This document shows positions 26,024 to 35,379 of a DNA stretch of 64,000 bases, one piece after another. The DNA is from Ochrobactrum sp. Marseille-Q0166 (lineage in GTDB: Bacteria; Pseudomonadota; Alphaproteobacteria; Rhizobiales; Rhizobiaceae): contig NZ_JACJUO010000003.1 in NCBI RefSeq assembly GCF_014397025.1, forward strand, positions 310,001-374,000, written 5' to 3'. Both the position numbers and the translations under genes were made by a program. The number at the start of each line of letters is the position of its first letter. Position 1 is the first letter of the stretch. The notes under the pieces are model-generated. The model saw only the letters and a list, made by a program, of their open reading frames with translations. It was not told where the DNA came from and did no database searches.

Positions 26024-26076
26024 CAGGATTGGCATGTATGACGGGGTATAAAGTTGGGCATTCTAATCAGATATCA

Positions 26077-26994
26077 TTACATCGACAGATACTTTATCCG
26101 CCTGAGTACCGGAGCATACCAGCGTCCATCGCGGACAAGGCGAAATCCAAGATTATCAGGCGGCAAACCAACACTGCATCCACCGGATTTCGGGTTACGG
26201 ATGAAAGAACTCAGGGCTGCACGATGCTTGCCATTGACTACATAGACACCGCAAACCATGTTCTCGCTTGAGACATTGCCATAGGCATCAAGGTTAACAC
26301 GGCGATGGCAGGTCGTGGTCCATTCCCAGACATTGCCGCTAATATCCGCTATGCCAAGCTCGTTTTCACCAAAGCTGCCCAACGGCCGGACCGCAGGATC
26401 ACGATCCCGCTTGCGGATGCTCTGCTTTTCATAATCGCGCAACCAGCGCAGCGCAGGATTAATGCTACCATCCTCATCGCCGCCCAGAACATCGTCGGCA
26501 AAGCGGGAGCCTGCGGCAAAGGCCCATTGCTCATCTGTTGGTAAGTACCAGACTTCGCCCTTCTTTAACGAAAGCCAGCGTGCGTAAGCCTCTGCATCGT
26601 TATAGCTGATACCCACAACAGGATGTGTCGATTGAGCGCTGTTTGCAGCCTTCGACTGAGGATCGGCTGCAATACATGCGCCTTCGTTTACACACTTCGA
26701 ATAATCTGAAACCGTAACCTGATATTTCATAATCTCAAACGACCGGCTAAGCTTGTGTGTCGTGAGCGGCGCATCGGTCGGATAATTATTCCTCTGAAAA
26801 TCGCCATATGCACGATATGTCATGCTTCGCGGGGTAATCGTCACGGTTTGCGGGCTACTAATCCCGGATACCTCACCTTTAACACCGATCTGAGCCGCCA
26901 CATCGACCACGACAAGCCCAGCAGCAATAGCAAGAAGAACAACAGGAACGGCTAGGCCAAGATCGAGCAGCTTTTTCTTTACACTCAGTTTCAT
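26077..26994 (-). CDS. nirV: NirV, formylglycine-generating-enzyme-like protein
   Basis: About 305 residues. An N-terminal transmembrane anchor (LAVPVVLLAIAAGLVVVDVA) precedes an FGE/SUMF1-type sulfatase-modifying domain: RSFEIMKYQVTVSDYSKCV, HPVVGISYNDAEAYARWLS, LPTDEQWAFAAG, GNVWEWTTTC and the C-terminal NLGFRLVR. This is the protein coded next to nirK in many denitrifiers; its biochemical role is unknown. ATG at 26994 chosen over a GTG three codons upstream. Starts 92 bases beyond the nirK stop, likely same transcript. Confidence 0.88.
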   Translation of the reverse strand: MKLSVKKKLLDLGLAVPVVLLAIAAGLVVVDVAAQIGVKGEVSGISSPQTVTITPRSMTYRAYGDFQRNNYPTDAPLTTHKLSRSFEIMKYQVTVSDYSKCVNEGACIAADPQSKAANSAQSTHPVVGISYNDAEAYARWLSLKKGEVWYLPTDEQWAFAAGSRFADDVLGGDEDGSINPALRWLRDYEKQSIRKRDRDPAVRPLGSFGENELGIADISGNVWEWTTTCHRRVNLDAYGNVSSENMVCGVYVVNGKHRAALSSFIRNPKSGGCSVGLPPDNLGFRLVRDGRWYAPVLRRIKYLSM

Positions 26995-27086
26995 GATGTT
27001 CACATGATTAATAACGGAATCGGTCGTCCGGGAGACGAGCCTACAGTGTTCGCATGCCCCCCGAACTCTTGGTTGTTATGTCAGGC

Positions 27087-28217
27087 TTACATGCCCGTCG
27101 GCGCCAGTACTGACGTCATAAGATCGTCGTTCCATTCACCCGTCACTTTAAAGTGAGCAGCAGCGCCCAGTTCAAAAGCCTCGATGAGGTTGTGGTTCAC
27201 ATAGGCATAAATTCCCGGTTGCTGGAAGGTGTAGAACGCTGCTGCCGCTGCACCGCCTGGGATAAACCATGTTTCCTGATCGACATCCGGTGGCGTGTTA
27301 AACTTGCCGGTTGCCCACACATAATCCCCATGTCCACCAATTAGGTGTGGACGCGTATCACGGTTAGCCTGCGAGTGAACGATCAGAACCTTTTCACCCA
27401 CTTTTGCTATCATGGCATTATCACCGGTTAACGCACCAACACCGCCGTTAAAGACAACATGGGTTGGCGTAAGAGTGCGCATGACTTTGACAACATCTTC
27501 ATAAGCATCGCCGGGGGCATCATACTTCTTGTAATTGCCTGCTTCATCACGAGGAACATAGAAGTCCTGCTCGCCGACATAATAGACCTTGTCATAGGTC
27601 AGCGCATTACCCTTGCCATCGTTAAGACCTTCGCGAGGCAGAACCATGATTGCACCATTCATGCCCGACGTAACGTGCCATGGAACCATTCCGGGAGGTG
27701 CGCAGTGATAAACAAACACACCAGGCTTGGTTGCCTTAAACCGCAGAACTGTCTTTTCACCCGGGTTGATCTCTGTCAAACCGCCACCGCCCAAGGCACC
27801 TGTCGCAGCGTGAAAATCGATGTTGTGCATAAGTGTGTTGGTTTCAGGATTGATGAGCGTCAGCTCAACATAGTCATCCTGATGCACTACCATAAGCGGC
27901 CCCGGCACAGTGCCATTTAATGTCATCGCGTGGACTTCGGTGCCAGCGTCATCGAGGACTATCTTCTTTTCTTCAATCACAATGGTGAACTCAACCACCT
28001 TGGGACCGCCTTTGGCGACCTGGCTGTGCGCATGCACGAAAGGGGGAGCAACCAGTTCCACCTTCTCTCTTGGCAGCGCTGCGATTTCCGCAGCAGTTGC
28101 CTTTCTCATCGTCCCCTTGGCCCAGATCGAGCTGGTCGCTAAAACCGGAGCCAGTGCCCCCGCAAGACCTGCTCCTACCAACATTGTGCGACGATTCATT
28201 TGGATCTGGTTACCCAT
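27087..28217 (-). CDS. nirK: Copper-containing nitrite reductase
   Basis: 376-residue periplasmic trimeric enzyme that reduces nitrite to nitric oxide. Tat-type leader [17 protein letters not shown]. First cupredoxin domain carries type 1 copper ligands in [13 protein letters not shown] plus an upstream His; type 2 copper ligands include [13 protein letters not shown] and the YHCAPPG His. Second domain includes [14 protein letters not shown] and [16 protein letters not shown]. The ATG at 28217 has AAGGAGAG at good spacing. Followed by nirV. An FNR/NnrR-like box lies about 85 bases upstream. No nitric oxide reductase or pseudoazurin gene is seen nearby. Confidence 0.97.
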   Translation of the reverse strand: MGNQIQMNRRTMLVGAGLAGALAPVLATSSIWAKGTMRKATAAEIAALPREKVELVAPPFVHAHSQVAKGGPKVVEFTIVIEEKKIVLDDAGTEVHAMTLNGTVPGPLMVVHQDDYVELTLINPETNTLMHNIDFHAATGALGGGGLTEINPGEKTVLRFKATKPGVFVYHCAPPGMVPWHVTSGMNGAIMVLPREGLNDGKGNALTYDKVYYVGEQDFYVPRDEAGNYKKYDAPGDAYEDVVKVMRTLTPTHVVFNGGVGALTGDNAMIAKVGEKVLIVHSQANRDTRPHLIGGHGDYVWATGKFNTPPDVDQETWFIPGGAAAAAFYTFQQPGIYAYVNHNLIEAFELGAAAHFKVTGEWNDDLMTSVLAPTGM

Positions 28218-28295
28218 CGATTCTCTCCTTCCGATAGGACCGAGCGTTCTGTTCGCTCTGTCACTATAGTTATAGGCGAATCCCATTGACGCTCA

Positions 28296-28309
28296 TTGCT
28301 TACGATCAA
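28296..28309. promoter_or_regulatory. FNR/NnrR-type box TTGCTTACGATCAA upstream of nirK
   Basis: Matches TTG-N8-CAA with the conserved right half ATCAA. Centre about 85 bases before the nirK start. Same class as the perfect box before ubiT, so both anaerobic operons probably share control. Confidence 0.7.
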
Positions 28310-28411
28310 TATCGGGCGAATATGTTGATAATAATTATTGTTAAAAATCATATGGTTAAAATAAGGATTCTGGACTTTGACTTCGTATTTGCGCCAGAAC
28401 AAGTAAGAGGG

Positions 28412-29043
28412 TTAAAAACGAGCGCGCACTTCGAGAATAGCTATATCCGGTGACAATGCCGGTTCATAGGTCAGCTCAACGTCTGCATAAGAAACACCAG
28501 CCACGTACTCAAAACACGCCAACATCTACCGTTGAGCTTTTCTTGCCTAAAGCCATGCGCTATAGAAACCCCAGCCCATGTCATCAGTTGGAGCCCGCTA
28601 GGGCGCAATCTGAAACCCGATCTCACCGCCAAGACCATGCTTTGCCGATAAGGCGATGCCATGCCCGGCCAACAGTTTTCTCAAGCTCTATAAAATCAAG
28701 CATAGTATGCTCGCCTATTTCCAGAAAAGCTGCTCCACATCCAGCTCATTGGTCAGAGGTTCGATCATGCTTTCCGTCTTCCCCACCGTAGCGCTTCCAG
28801 ACATTGCCGAGTTCACAGGGTAAATGGGCCCCTCGCCCAGCAGCGTGTGAAAGTTGAAGTAGACATTTTTATCCCGAACATTCTCGCCGAGGATACCCCT
28901 TCAAGCAGTACGGATTCATCCGACAATGTTGTTTTCATGTAGTAATAGTTATGCGCCGTCAGTCCCACCAAGGTCGTGAAAAAGAAAACGGAACCGCCGT
29001 AGCAGTCGTTTCGAGCGCCGATCTTGGTTATGCGCTCTGCCAT
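28412..29043 (-). pseudogene. Decayed gene of unknown identity, outer-membrane-protein-like C-terminus
   Basis: Reading the minus strand across frames gives coherent protein-like pieces: GLTAHNYYYMKTTLSDESVL, NVYFNFHTLLGEGPIYPV ending EQLFWK and a stop, then after another break a region ending YADVELTYEPALSPD followed by an aromatic-terminated tail EVRARF. The terminal Phe and alternating pattern suggest a beta-barrel end. At least two frameshifts and one stop disrupt it. The family was not recognised. Confidence 0.5.
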
Positions 29044-29548
29044 CCCATTCTTACTTTCAGTGGCCGAGACTTAGCCACGGCATTTTAGTCCCCATCGATA
29101 AATTGGCTCGTAACTCCTTTCCCATCATCGCGGGGAAGCATTATTTCATTGGCAGGGGGAGAAAGTGTCATTACGTTTTGGCAAAGAAAAAATCGCGATC
29201 GCAGAGGTATTGTGCGTTTTCAAAACTAGGAAATGTTTCAATAGCAGAAGCACAATTCGGACTATTAATAGCGGCGCCTGTAATCTTAGGATTTTCGCTG
29301 GTTATTTAACAGATCGGTCCGTTGCACGGAGCAGTCATGTGGCAGTTGCAGCGTTAATTGTCATCGACGTCATCCCCTTTCAGGGCCGGTGACGATGGAC
29401 AAAATCTCTCAACTCCACGCATCCGATGATGACTCTCAGTATAATTGGTTGCAAAGATCAAGCCACCTTTAACCTGTGAAAAATTGCGACCCTGCCATTC
29501 CGACGCACGGAATTTTTGCAACAGATGCCAACGATTTAGTACTACTTT
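29044..29548. other. Intergenic region, possible permease scrap
   Basis: A plus-strand stretch near 29253-29309 reads VSIAEAQFGLLIAAPVILG, similar to the first helix of MalF/UgpA-type sugar permeases, then hits a stop. No other supported feature; probably debris next to the preceding pseudogene. Confidence 0.3.
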
Positions 29549-30385
29549 TCAATTAGATGCGACCAAATCCGCAAGACGATTGCCCAGATGGCCAGCTGGA
29601 TTTGCCATATCCAGAACGACACTCATATGGTTTACGTCAGGTACTGGAAGCAAAACCGCAAAATCTTTTTGAGCGCTGAGTTGTGTTTTTAAAGCGATGG
29701 CCTGTTCTTGAAAGGGTGTTGTTTCCTCGACACCAAAGGCGATGATGCGTTGGGGACATGGAAGCTGGTTTGACGTTAAGGGTGACCAGTTCACGGCCTC
29801 CTCCATTGTCATTTTGGCCTCATCTCGCAAAAAACTATCAGGAATGCCCGACAGGTCATAAATGCCGCTCACAAGAAGAAGCCCCTTTATGGCCGGCAGA
29901 ATAGGCGCTGTGCTTTCTACGGCACCTGTGGCTGCTAGATAGGAAGCAAGATGTGCGCCTGCCGAATGACCGCTTATGGTTATTCGGCGTGGGTCCGCGC
30001 CAAATTTGTCCGCATTTTTCTCAATCCAGTATACGGATCGTCTCACCTGATCGACCAGCACATCAAGGCGCTGATCAGGCATGAGATCATATTCAATGAT
30101 TGCAGCAATACCGCCAGCCGCCAGAACCGGCGCGGCAACAAAGCGGTAATTCTCTTTTTCTCCTGAACGCCAATAACCGCCATGGACGAACACATGTATA
30201 GGTGCGCCGTGCGCCAAGCGGTCAGGTAATATAATGTCCAAGACCTCTCGATCCCGCGAACCATAGCGTATATCTGTCAGAACCTTCTGCTTTGCCGAAA
30301 GCGCGCGGCTTCGTTCGGTAAACTCCTGAGCAATTGCATCGAAATCTGGTACAAAGTCTCGGATGCGATAAAAGTCTTGGGACAT
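29549..30385 (-). CDS. Alpha/beta hydrolase (kynurenine formamidase/esterase-like)
   Basis: 278-residue alpha/beta hydrolase. Oxyanion motif HGGYWRSG near residue 75, nucleophile elbow GHSAGAHLA near 142, catalytic Asp/His likely in the C-terminal VPDVNHMSVV. HGGYWRxxxK... with GHSAGAHL is typical of kynurenine formamidase-like and acetyl-esterase enzymes. The ATG at 30385 follows AAGGAAC. It lies 22 bases behind the truncated aldehyde dehydrogenase gene and was probably its operon partner, consistent with degradation of an amide or ester to an aldehyde and acid; inference. Confidence 0.82.
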   Translation of the reverse strand: MSQDFYRIRDFVPDFDAIAQEFTERSRALSAKQKVLTDIRYGSRDREVLDIILPDRLAHGAPIHVFVHGGYWRSGEKENYRFVAAPVLAAGGIAAIIEYDLMPDQRLDVLVDQVRRSVYWIEKNADKFGADPRRITISGHSAGAHLASYLAATGAVESTAPILPAIKGLLLVSGIYDLSGIPDSFLRDEAKMTMEEAVNWSPLTSNQLPCPQRIIAFGVEETTPFQEQAIALKTQLSAQKDFAVLLPVPDVNHMSVVLDMANPAGHLGNRLADLVASN

Positions 30386-30406
30386 TACGGCGTGTTCCTT
30401 CAAAAA

Positions 30407-31261
30407 TCAGTAATCCACTGCGTAATACTTAGCTTCCATAAATTCCAGAATGCCGGTAACACCACCTTCACGACCAAGGCCACTTTGCTTAACGCCGCCA
30501 AAAGGTGCCGCTGGGTCTGACATTAATCCCCTGTTGATGCCGAGCATACCTGTTTCGAGTCGCTTGCCGACCCGCATTGCCTGCTTCAGGTCGCGGCTGT
30601 AAATATAGGCAGCAAGCCCATATTCGGTGCTGTTTGCAAGTTGGATCGCCTCGTCTTCGCTCTCGAACTTATAGACTGGTGCTACAGGGCCGAAGATTTC
30701 CTCGCTGGCGATCGCGGCATCGACTGGAACATTTTCGAGCACTGTTGGTGGATAGAAATAGCCTCCTTCCGTAAGAGGCTTGCCTCCAGTCGTAGCGCGT
30801 GCGCCCAAAGAGATCGCATCCGTTACCAGCCTGTCGATCTTAACTACAGCAGTTTTCGTGATCATCGGACCGCACTGAGTGTCAGGGGCATATCCGGCAC
30901 CAACTTTGAGCGCATCCATACGAGCTGTCAGACCGGCAACAAACGCGTCATGTATTCCTGACTGAACATAGAACCTGTTAGCGGCAGTGCATGCTTCACC
31001 GGCATTTCGCATTTTTGCGATCATAGCGCCGTCGAGGGCTGCTTCAAGATCTGCATCATCGAAAACAAGGAATGGCGCATTGCCACCGAGTTCCATTGAG
31101 CAATTGACGACCGATCTTGCAGCCTCGCCAAGCAATGTGCGGCCCACAGCCGTGGAGCCCGTGAAGGAAAGCTTGCGCACACGCGGGTCTGCGAGCATGG
31201 CGTTTGTGACCGCACCTGGGTTGCTTGTCGTGAGCACATTTACAACACCTGCAGGTACGCC
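30407..31261 (-). pseudogene. 5'-truncated succinate-semialdehyde dehydrogenase-like gene
   Basis: C-terminal about 285 residues of an NAD(P)-dependent aldehyde dehydrogenase of the GabD type, starting at AGVPAGVVNVLTTSNPG. The catalytic Glu (SMELGGNAPFLVF) and Cys (AGEACTAANRFYV) remain, with the C-terminal PFGGVKQSGLGREGG intact. The N-terminal cofactor-binding part, roughly 180-200 residues, is missing: the IS-A copy at 31262 replaces it. An in-frame ATG inside the IS could allow a truncated product, but it would lack half the Rossmann fold. Confidence 0.9.
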
Positions 31262-32078
31262 GGCTTTGTCGCAAATTTTTTGCCCGGTTAAAAACGGCCA
31301 TATCTGTGGACGCAATTATGCTGCGAGCTGTGCGAAGACCTCGAATGGCGAGCGGTTGTTGTTGGCGAATTGCTTCTTGCGGATCATATGCGCCACTTCG
31401 ATGCCAGCAATTGTCGCTGAAGCTGAATGGAATGCTTTGAAGCCTAATGTGTGTTTAGTGATCCGCTTAATGAACCGATGGTCCTGTTCAAGGATGTTGT
31501 TCAAATATTTGGCCTGCAGGATTTCAATCATCTTACCTGTGCCCGTGATTTTCAGGATCGTGTTGATAGCCTGTGCGCCAGCTAAATTCGCCCCGCTCTT
31601 ATCAATGACGATTTTGTTAGGAACACCATTGCTTGCAATGGCTTTTTCCTAAAGAAACGCCTTGCTGTGCCGATATTTCGGCGCTCAGAGAGCATGAAGT
31701 CAAGAGTTTGGCCATCACGATCTACGGCTCTATACAGATAGGTCTAGTTCCCTTTGACCTTTATATAAGTCTCGTCAACACGCCATGAGCCAGATGTTGG
31801 TCGCTTACGTTTCTGTGCCTGATCTGCAATCTGTGGCGCATATCGAACGACCCAACGGTTTAAGGTTGCATGATCAACATCGACGCCTCGTTCGGCCATA
31901 ATTTCCTGAAGGTCACGATAGGAGGCAGGGTAACGAAGGTAGAAGAATACGGCATAAAGAATGACGCTTTTGGGGAAATGAGCCCCTTTGAAATCGACAG
32001 CCATTCGCTCGCATCTCGTTCAAATAAACATAACGGACGCATTTAACTCAACAGAAGTGAAAATTTTGCGACAAAGCC
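31262..32078 (-). mobile_element. IS-A copy 1 (IS6 family, 817 bp, transposase broken)
   Basis: Full element with inverted ends GGCTTTGTCGCAAA. Transposase on the minus strand starts at 32004 (MAVDFKGAHFPKSVILYAVF), typical IS6 helix-turn-helix, first catalytic Asp in WRVDETYIKVKGN. The next codon is TAG (31744-31746) where relatives have Trp, then TYLYRAVDRDG continues in frame. A two-base insertion (CTTTTTCC versus CTTTCC) near 31647 further shifts the frame before the second Asp (VIDKSGAN) and Glu (LEQDHRF). Truncates gabD on its left and an IS-B on its right; the flanks GGTACGCC and CTCAAATC do not match, so there is no target duplication. Confidence 0.92.
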
Positions 32079-32476
32079 CTCAAATCACGTTTCTTGCTGA
32101 AATAGAACTCAACCGTATCGCCATTGCTATCAATCGCACGATATAAGTACAGCTACTCACCTTTGACCTTGATATACGTCTCATCAAGGTTCCATTTGCG
32201 TGTGACCTGACGCTTCTTCTCATTGAACCGTTCAAGCAGTTTTGGGTTAAAGCAGATAACCCAACGATGGACGGTAGAATGATCGAGATCGATGCCACGT
32301 TCCGCCATCATTTCCTTCAGATTGCGAAGGCTCAGATTGTAAGCCAGATACCAACGAACACACGGCAGAATGACTGATTTATCAAAATGGCGGCCTTTAA
32401 ACATCTAAAATACTCGGCTGATTAAAAGCCAGGATACTATCAGTTCATCAATTGACGAAAAGTTTGCAACAAAACC
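32079..32476 (-). mobile_element. IS-B fragment, 5' part (IS6 family)
   Basis: Minus-strand start of a second IS6-family element. Its end reads GGTTTTGTTGCAAA in element orientation. Transposase begins MFKGRHFDKSVILPCVRWYL at 32404 and runs to WNLDETYIKVKGE, then TAG at 32153-32155 where the related copy at 38172 has TGG (Trp), then LYLYRAIDSNGDTVEF in frame until IS-A copy 1 cuts it at 32078. The catalytic second Asp and Glu are lost. Confidence 0.88.
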
Positions 32477-32641
32477 ATAACGCTCGCCGGTATTGAGCTC
32501 ATTCACATGATGCGTAAACAACAAGGCGTCTTTTCAGCGGCAAATGAACGCTCAATCAAACAACAGTTCGAAGCACTCGCGGCTTAACTGCGGCCACAGT
32601 TAAGCAGTGCTCCGTTCAAATAAAATCTTTGCAACACAACC
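32477..32641 (+). mobile_element. IS-B fragment, 3' end (opposite orientation)
   Basis: Plus-strand end of another IS-B copy: TLAGIELIHMMRKQQGVF to the stop after QQFEALAA, then the outer end TTTGCAACACAACC. It directly abuts the 5' end of the minus-strand fragment, so one IS-B copy landed in or recombined with another. Confidence 0.82.
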
Positions 32642-32717
32642 GTCGAAAGTGGGGCAGTTCATACACCGAGTCATGTAGATGTCATTTAAGTAAAGCCACT
32701 TAATCAAATCATGTGCC

Positions 32718-33773
32718 TTATTGACCTTTAAATTTCCGATTCACAAACTTCTGAAAGGGGCCCTCTAAAAGCATGGATAGCAGAAGAGTTACAGTTGCCG
32801 TGATTAAAATGCTCAGCCATGATTGCATATCTAAAGCACTACGTGCTCCAACCATTATCGGGAAGTGTAATACGTATAGTGCATAAGAGATCGGGGCGAT
32901 CACGACAAAAGGTCCAAATAATTGCTTAAAGAATGGCCAGCCCGTAGCAGCCCAACCTATCAAAAACAAAGCAATAAAGATTGCGCTTACAAAGTGTCTT
33001 AACTCGAGATAGGGAAATATGTTACTATTACCGATATCTATCGCTGTAGGGCTCTGGTAAGCAAGAATTAAAAGACAGCTTGAAATAAATAATATAGGTA
33101 GTATTGCAAAAATAATTTCTTTAAACATCACACGGCCCAAATATAGTTCACTCATTACGGCGCCGAGCCACCAAATGCAAAAGTAAGAAACAAATCGACT
33201 AATCTGGTTTGGATAGACCAACATAATGAGAAAAAATATCGAAGTTGTAATGCTAACTACGAATGTCCTATATCGTTCGTTTATGTATGTATTTACTAAG
33301 TAGTAGAAAATATAAAATGCTACTTCATATGAAAGGGACCACAATGCTTCATTGCCCATGTAGGGTGGCACGATAGTCCCTTGTCTGATTCTATCTTGTA
33401 GAAATAGCATATTTCCAACTAACGTTGGAGAATCGACGTCTATAAAGTAACCTGCATATAAAGATGCGCAAACGTATGAAATCAAAAGAGCGATAATATA
33501 TATCGGAACCAGCCTTATAAACCTATCTTTTGCGAATATTTTAACGTTCTGCTCACTCTTAAAAGACCAAGAATAGTTTATACAAAATCCGGATAGTAGG
33601 AAGAATAGTATTACAGCCTCTTGCCCAAATCGGAATGGTATTGATATTATATAAGAATATTCTTGTAGTTCAGGCCTAATCACATGAAATAAAACGACAT
33701 AAAGTGCTGCGAAACCGCGCAAGCACTCAATTTCGAATATTTTATTGCTGTGGTTGTTTGAACTATTAATCAT
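32718..33773 (-). CDS. Acyltransferase 3 family membrane protein (O-acetylase-like)
   Basis: 351-residue integral membrane protein with about ten helices. The family's N-terminal motif is EIECLRGFAALYVVLFHVI with the catalytic-type His; GFCINYSWSF and FIRLVPIYI follow as in OafA/YrhL O-acetyltransferases. It likely acetylates a surface polysaccharide. Clearly more AT-rich than the surrounding genes, a sign of horizontal transfer. Bounded by IS debris on one side and a truncated secretion-adaptor gene on the other. Confidence 0.85.
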   Translation of the reverse strand: MINSSNNHSNKIFEIECLRGFAALYVVLFHVIRPELQEYSYIISIPFRFGQEAVILFFLLSGFCINYSWSFKSEQNVKIFAKDRFIRLVPIYIIALLISYVCASLYAGYFIDVDSPTLVGNMLFLQDRIRQGTIVPPYMGNEALWSLSYEVAFYIFYYLVNTYINERYRTFVVSITTSIFFLIMLVYPNQISRFVSYFCIWWLGAVMSELYLGRVMFKEIIFAILPILFISSCLLILAYQSPTAIDIGNSNIFPYLELRHFVSAIFIALFLIGWAATGWPFFKQLFGPFVVIAPISYALYVLHFPIMVGARSALDMQSWLSILITATVTLLLSMLLEGPFQKFVNRKFKGQ

Positions 33774-33924
33774 GCTATTTTTCTTTGCTTTATTTTATAT
33801 AAGTGTATTTTATTTTAAGTTAACAAAAGGATAATTCACAATTATTAAAACTAGCGATTTAGTTATTTAAAACAAATCAAACAAAAGATTTCCTTTAAAT
33901 TGATTATTAAATTGATCGCAAAAG

Positions 33925-34423
33925 TCATTGCTCGGTAAAAGCTCTTGCGAATGAATCGAAAATTGGGCGGCTTAGGTACTCTACGAATGTGCGCTCACCG
34001 GTATGGATATGAGCCTCGACTGGCATGCCAGGAGTTAAAGCCTCGGAGGAAATGCTATCAGGTAGCCTATCTTTGAGCTTTAATTGAACATTGTAATAGG
34101 GCTGCTGCGATACTTCATCAATTAGCCGATCAGCTGATACGTAAGTCACAATCGCACTAACTTCTGGCGTGGTGCGGGCGTTTAATCCAATTAACCGGAG
34201 ACGTGCTGGCTGGCCTTTTTTAACCAAATCTATTTCATGGGGCATGATTTTGGCATCAATAATTGGAGCTTCATCTGCAGGAAATATCTCCATGATCGTT
34301 TCACCAGACCGAACAAAGTCACCCCTTGAGTTGTGAGCCATTGTAACCACTATACCGTTTACCGGTGACTTCATCTCGGTCCGATCCAAAACTGTTTCAG
34401 ACGCTATCAACTGCTCTTCAACA
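33925..34423 (-). pseudogene. 5'-truncated HlyD-family type I secretion adaptor
   Basis: C-terminal about 165 residues of a membrane-fusion protein of the PrtE/AprE/HlyD class: ASETVLDRTEMKSPVNGIVV (second half of the lipoyl/barrel-sandwich domain), GETIMEIFPADEAPII, then the beta-barrel and ALTPGMPVEAHIHTGERTFVEYL. The N-terminal membrane helix and coiled coil are gone; IS-A copy 2 begins at 34424. Partner ABC exporter and outer-membrane factor are absent. Its low GC matches the neighbouring acyltransferase. Confidence 0.85.
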
Positions 34424-35240
34424 GGCTTTGTCGCAAAATTTTCACTTCTGTTGAGTTAAATGCGTCCGTTATGTTTATTTGAACGAGATGCGAGCGAATG
34501 GCTGTCGATTTCAAAGGGGCTCATTTCCCCAAAAGCGTCATTCTTTATGCCGTATTCTTCTACCTTCGTTACCCTGCCTCCTATCGTGACCTTCAGGAAA
34601 TTATGGCCGAACGAGGCGTCGATGTTGATCATGCAACCTTAAACCGTTGGGTCGTTCGATATGCGCCACAGATTGCAGATCAGGCACAGAAACGTAAGCG
34701 ACCAACATCTGGCTCATGGCGTGTTGACGAGACTTATATAAAGGTCAAAGGGAACTAGACCTATCTGTATAGAGCCGTAGATCGTGATGGCCAAACTCTT
34801 GACTTCATGCTCTCTGAGCGCCGAAATATCGGCACAGCAAGGCGTTTCTTTAGGAAAAAGCCATTGCAAGCAATGGTGTTCCTAACAAAATCGTCATTGA
34901 TAAGAGCGGGGCGAATTTAGCTGGCGCACAGGCTATCAACACGATCCTGAAAATCACGGGCACAGGTAAGATGATTGAAATCCTGCAGGCCAAATATTTG
35001 AACAACATCCTTGAACAGGACCATCGGTTCATTAAGCGGATCACTAAACACACATTAGGCTTCAAAGCATTCCATTCAGCTTCAGCGACAATTGCTGGCA
35101 TCGAAGTGGCGCATATGATCCGCAAGAAGCAATTCGCCAACAACAACCGCTCGCCATTCGAGGTCTTCGCACAGCTCGCAGCATAATTGCGTCCACAGAT
35201 ATGGCCGTCTTTAACCGGGCAAAAAATTTGCGACAAAGCC
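34424..35240 (+). mobile_element. IS-A copy 2 (IS6 family, 817 bp, inverted relative to copy 1)
   Basis: Essentially identical to copy 1, including the same two-base insertion (around 34855) and the same in-frame TAG at 34756-34758. Left flank CTTCAACA and right flank CCTCTTGA differ, so no target duplication. Copies 1 and 2 form inverted 817-base repeats around the acyltransferase and HlyD genes. Confidence 0.92.
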
Positions 35241-35379
35241 CCTCTTGATTGCCAGACCCATCAAGCTTGATGTTCTGAACAAGGACTGAGGGTGTATTTC
35301 TGAAAATTGAAATAATAAACCTAGTCAGTAGGCGTCCAGATGTTTAATCAGAATTATCTCGTTAAACCCGGATGCAAAA

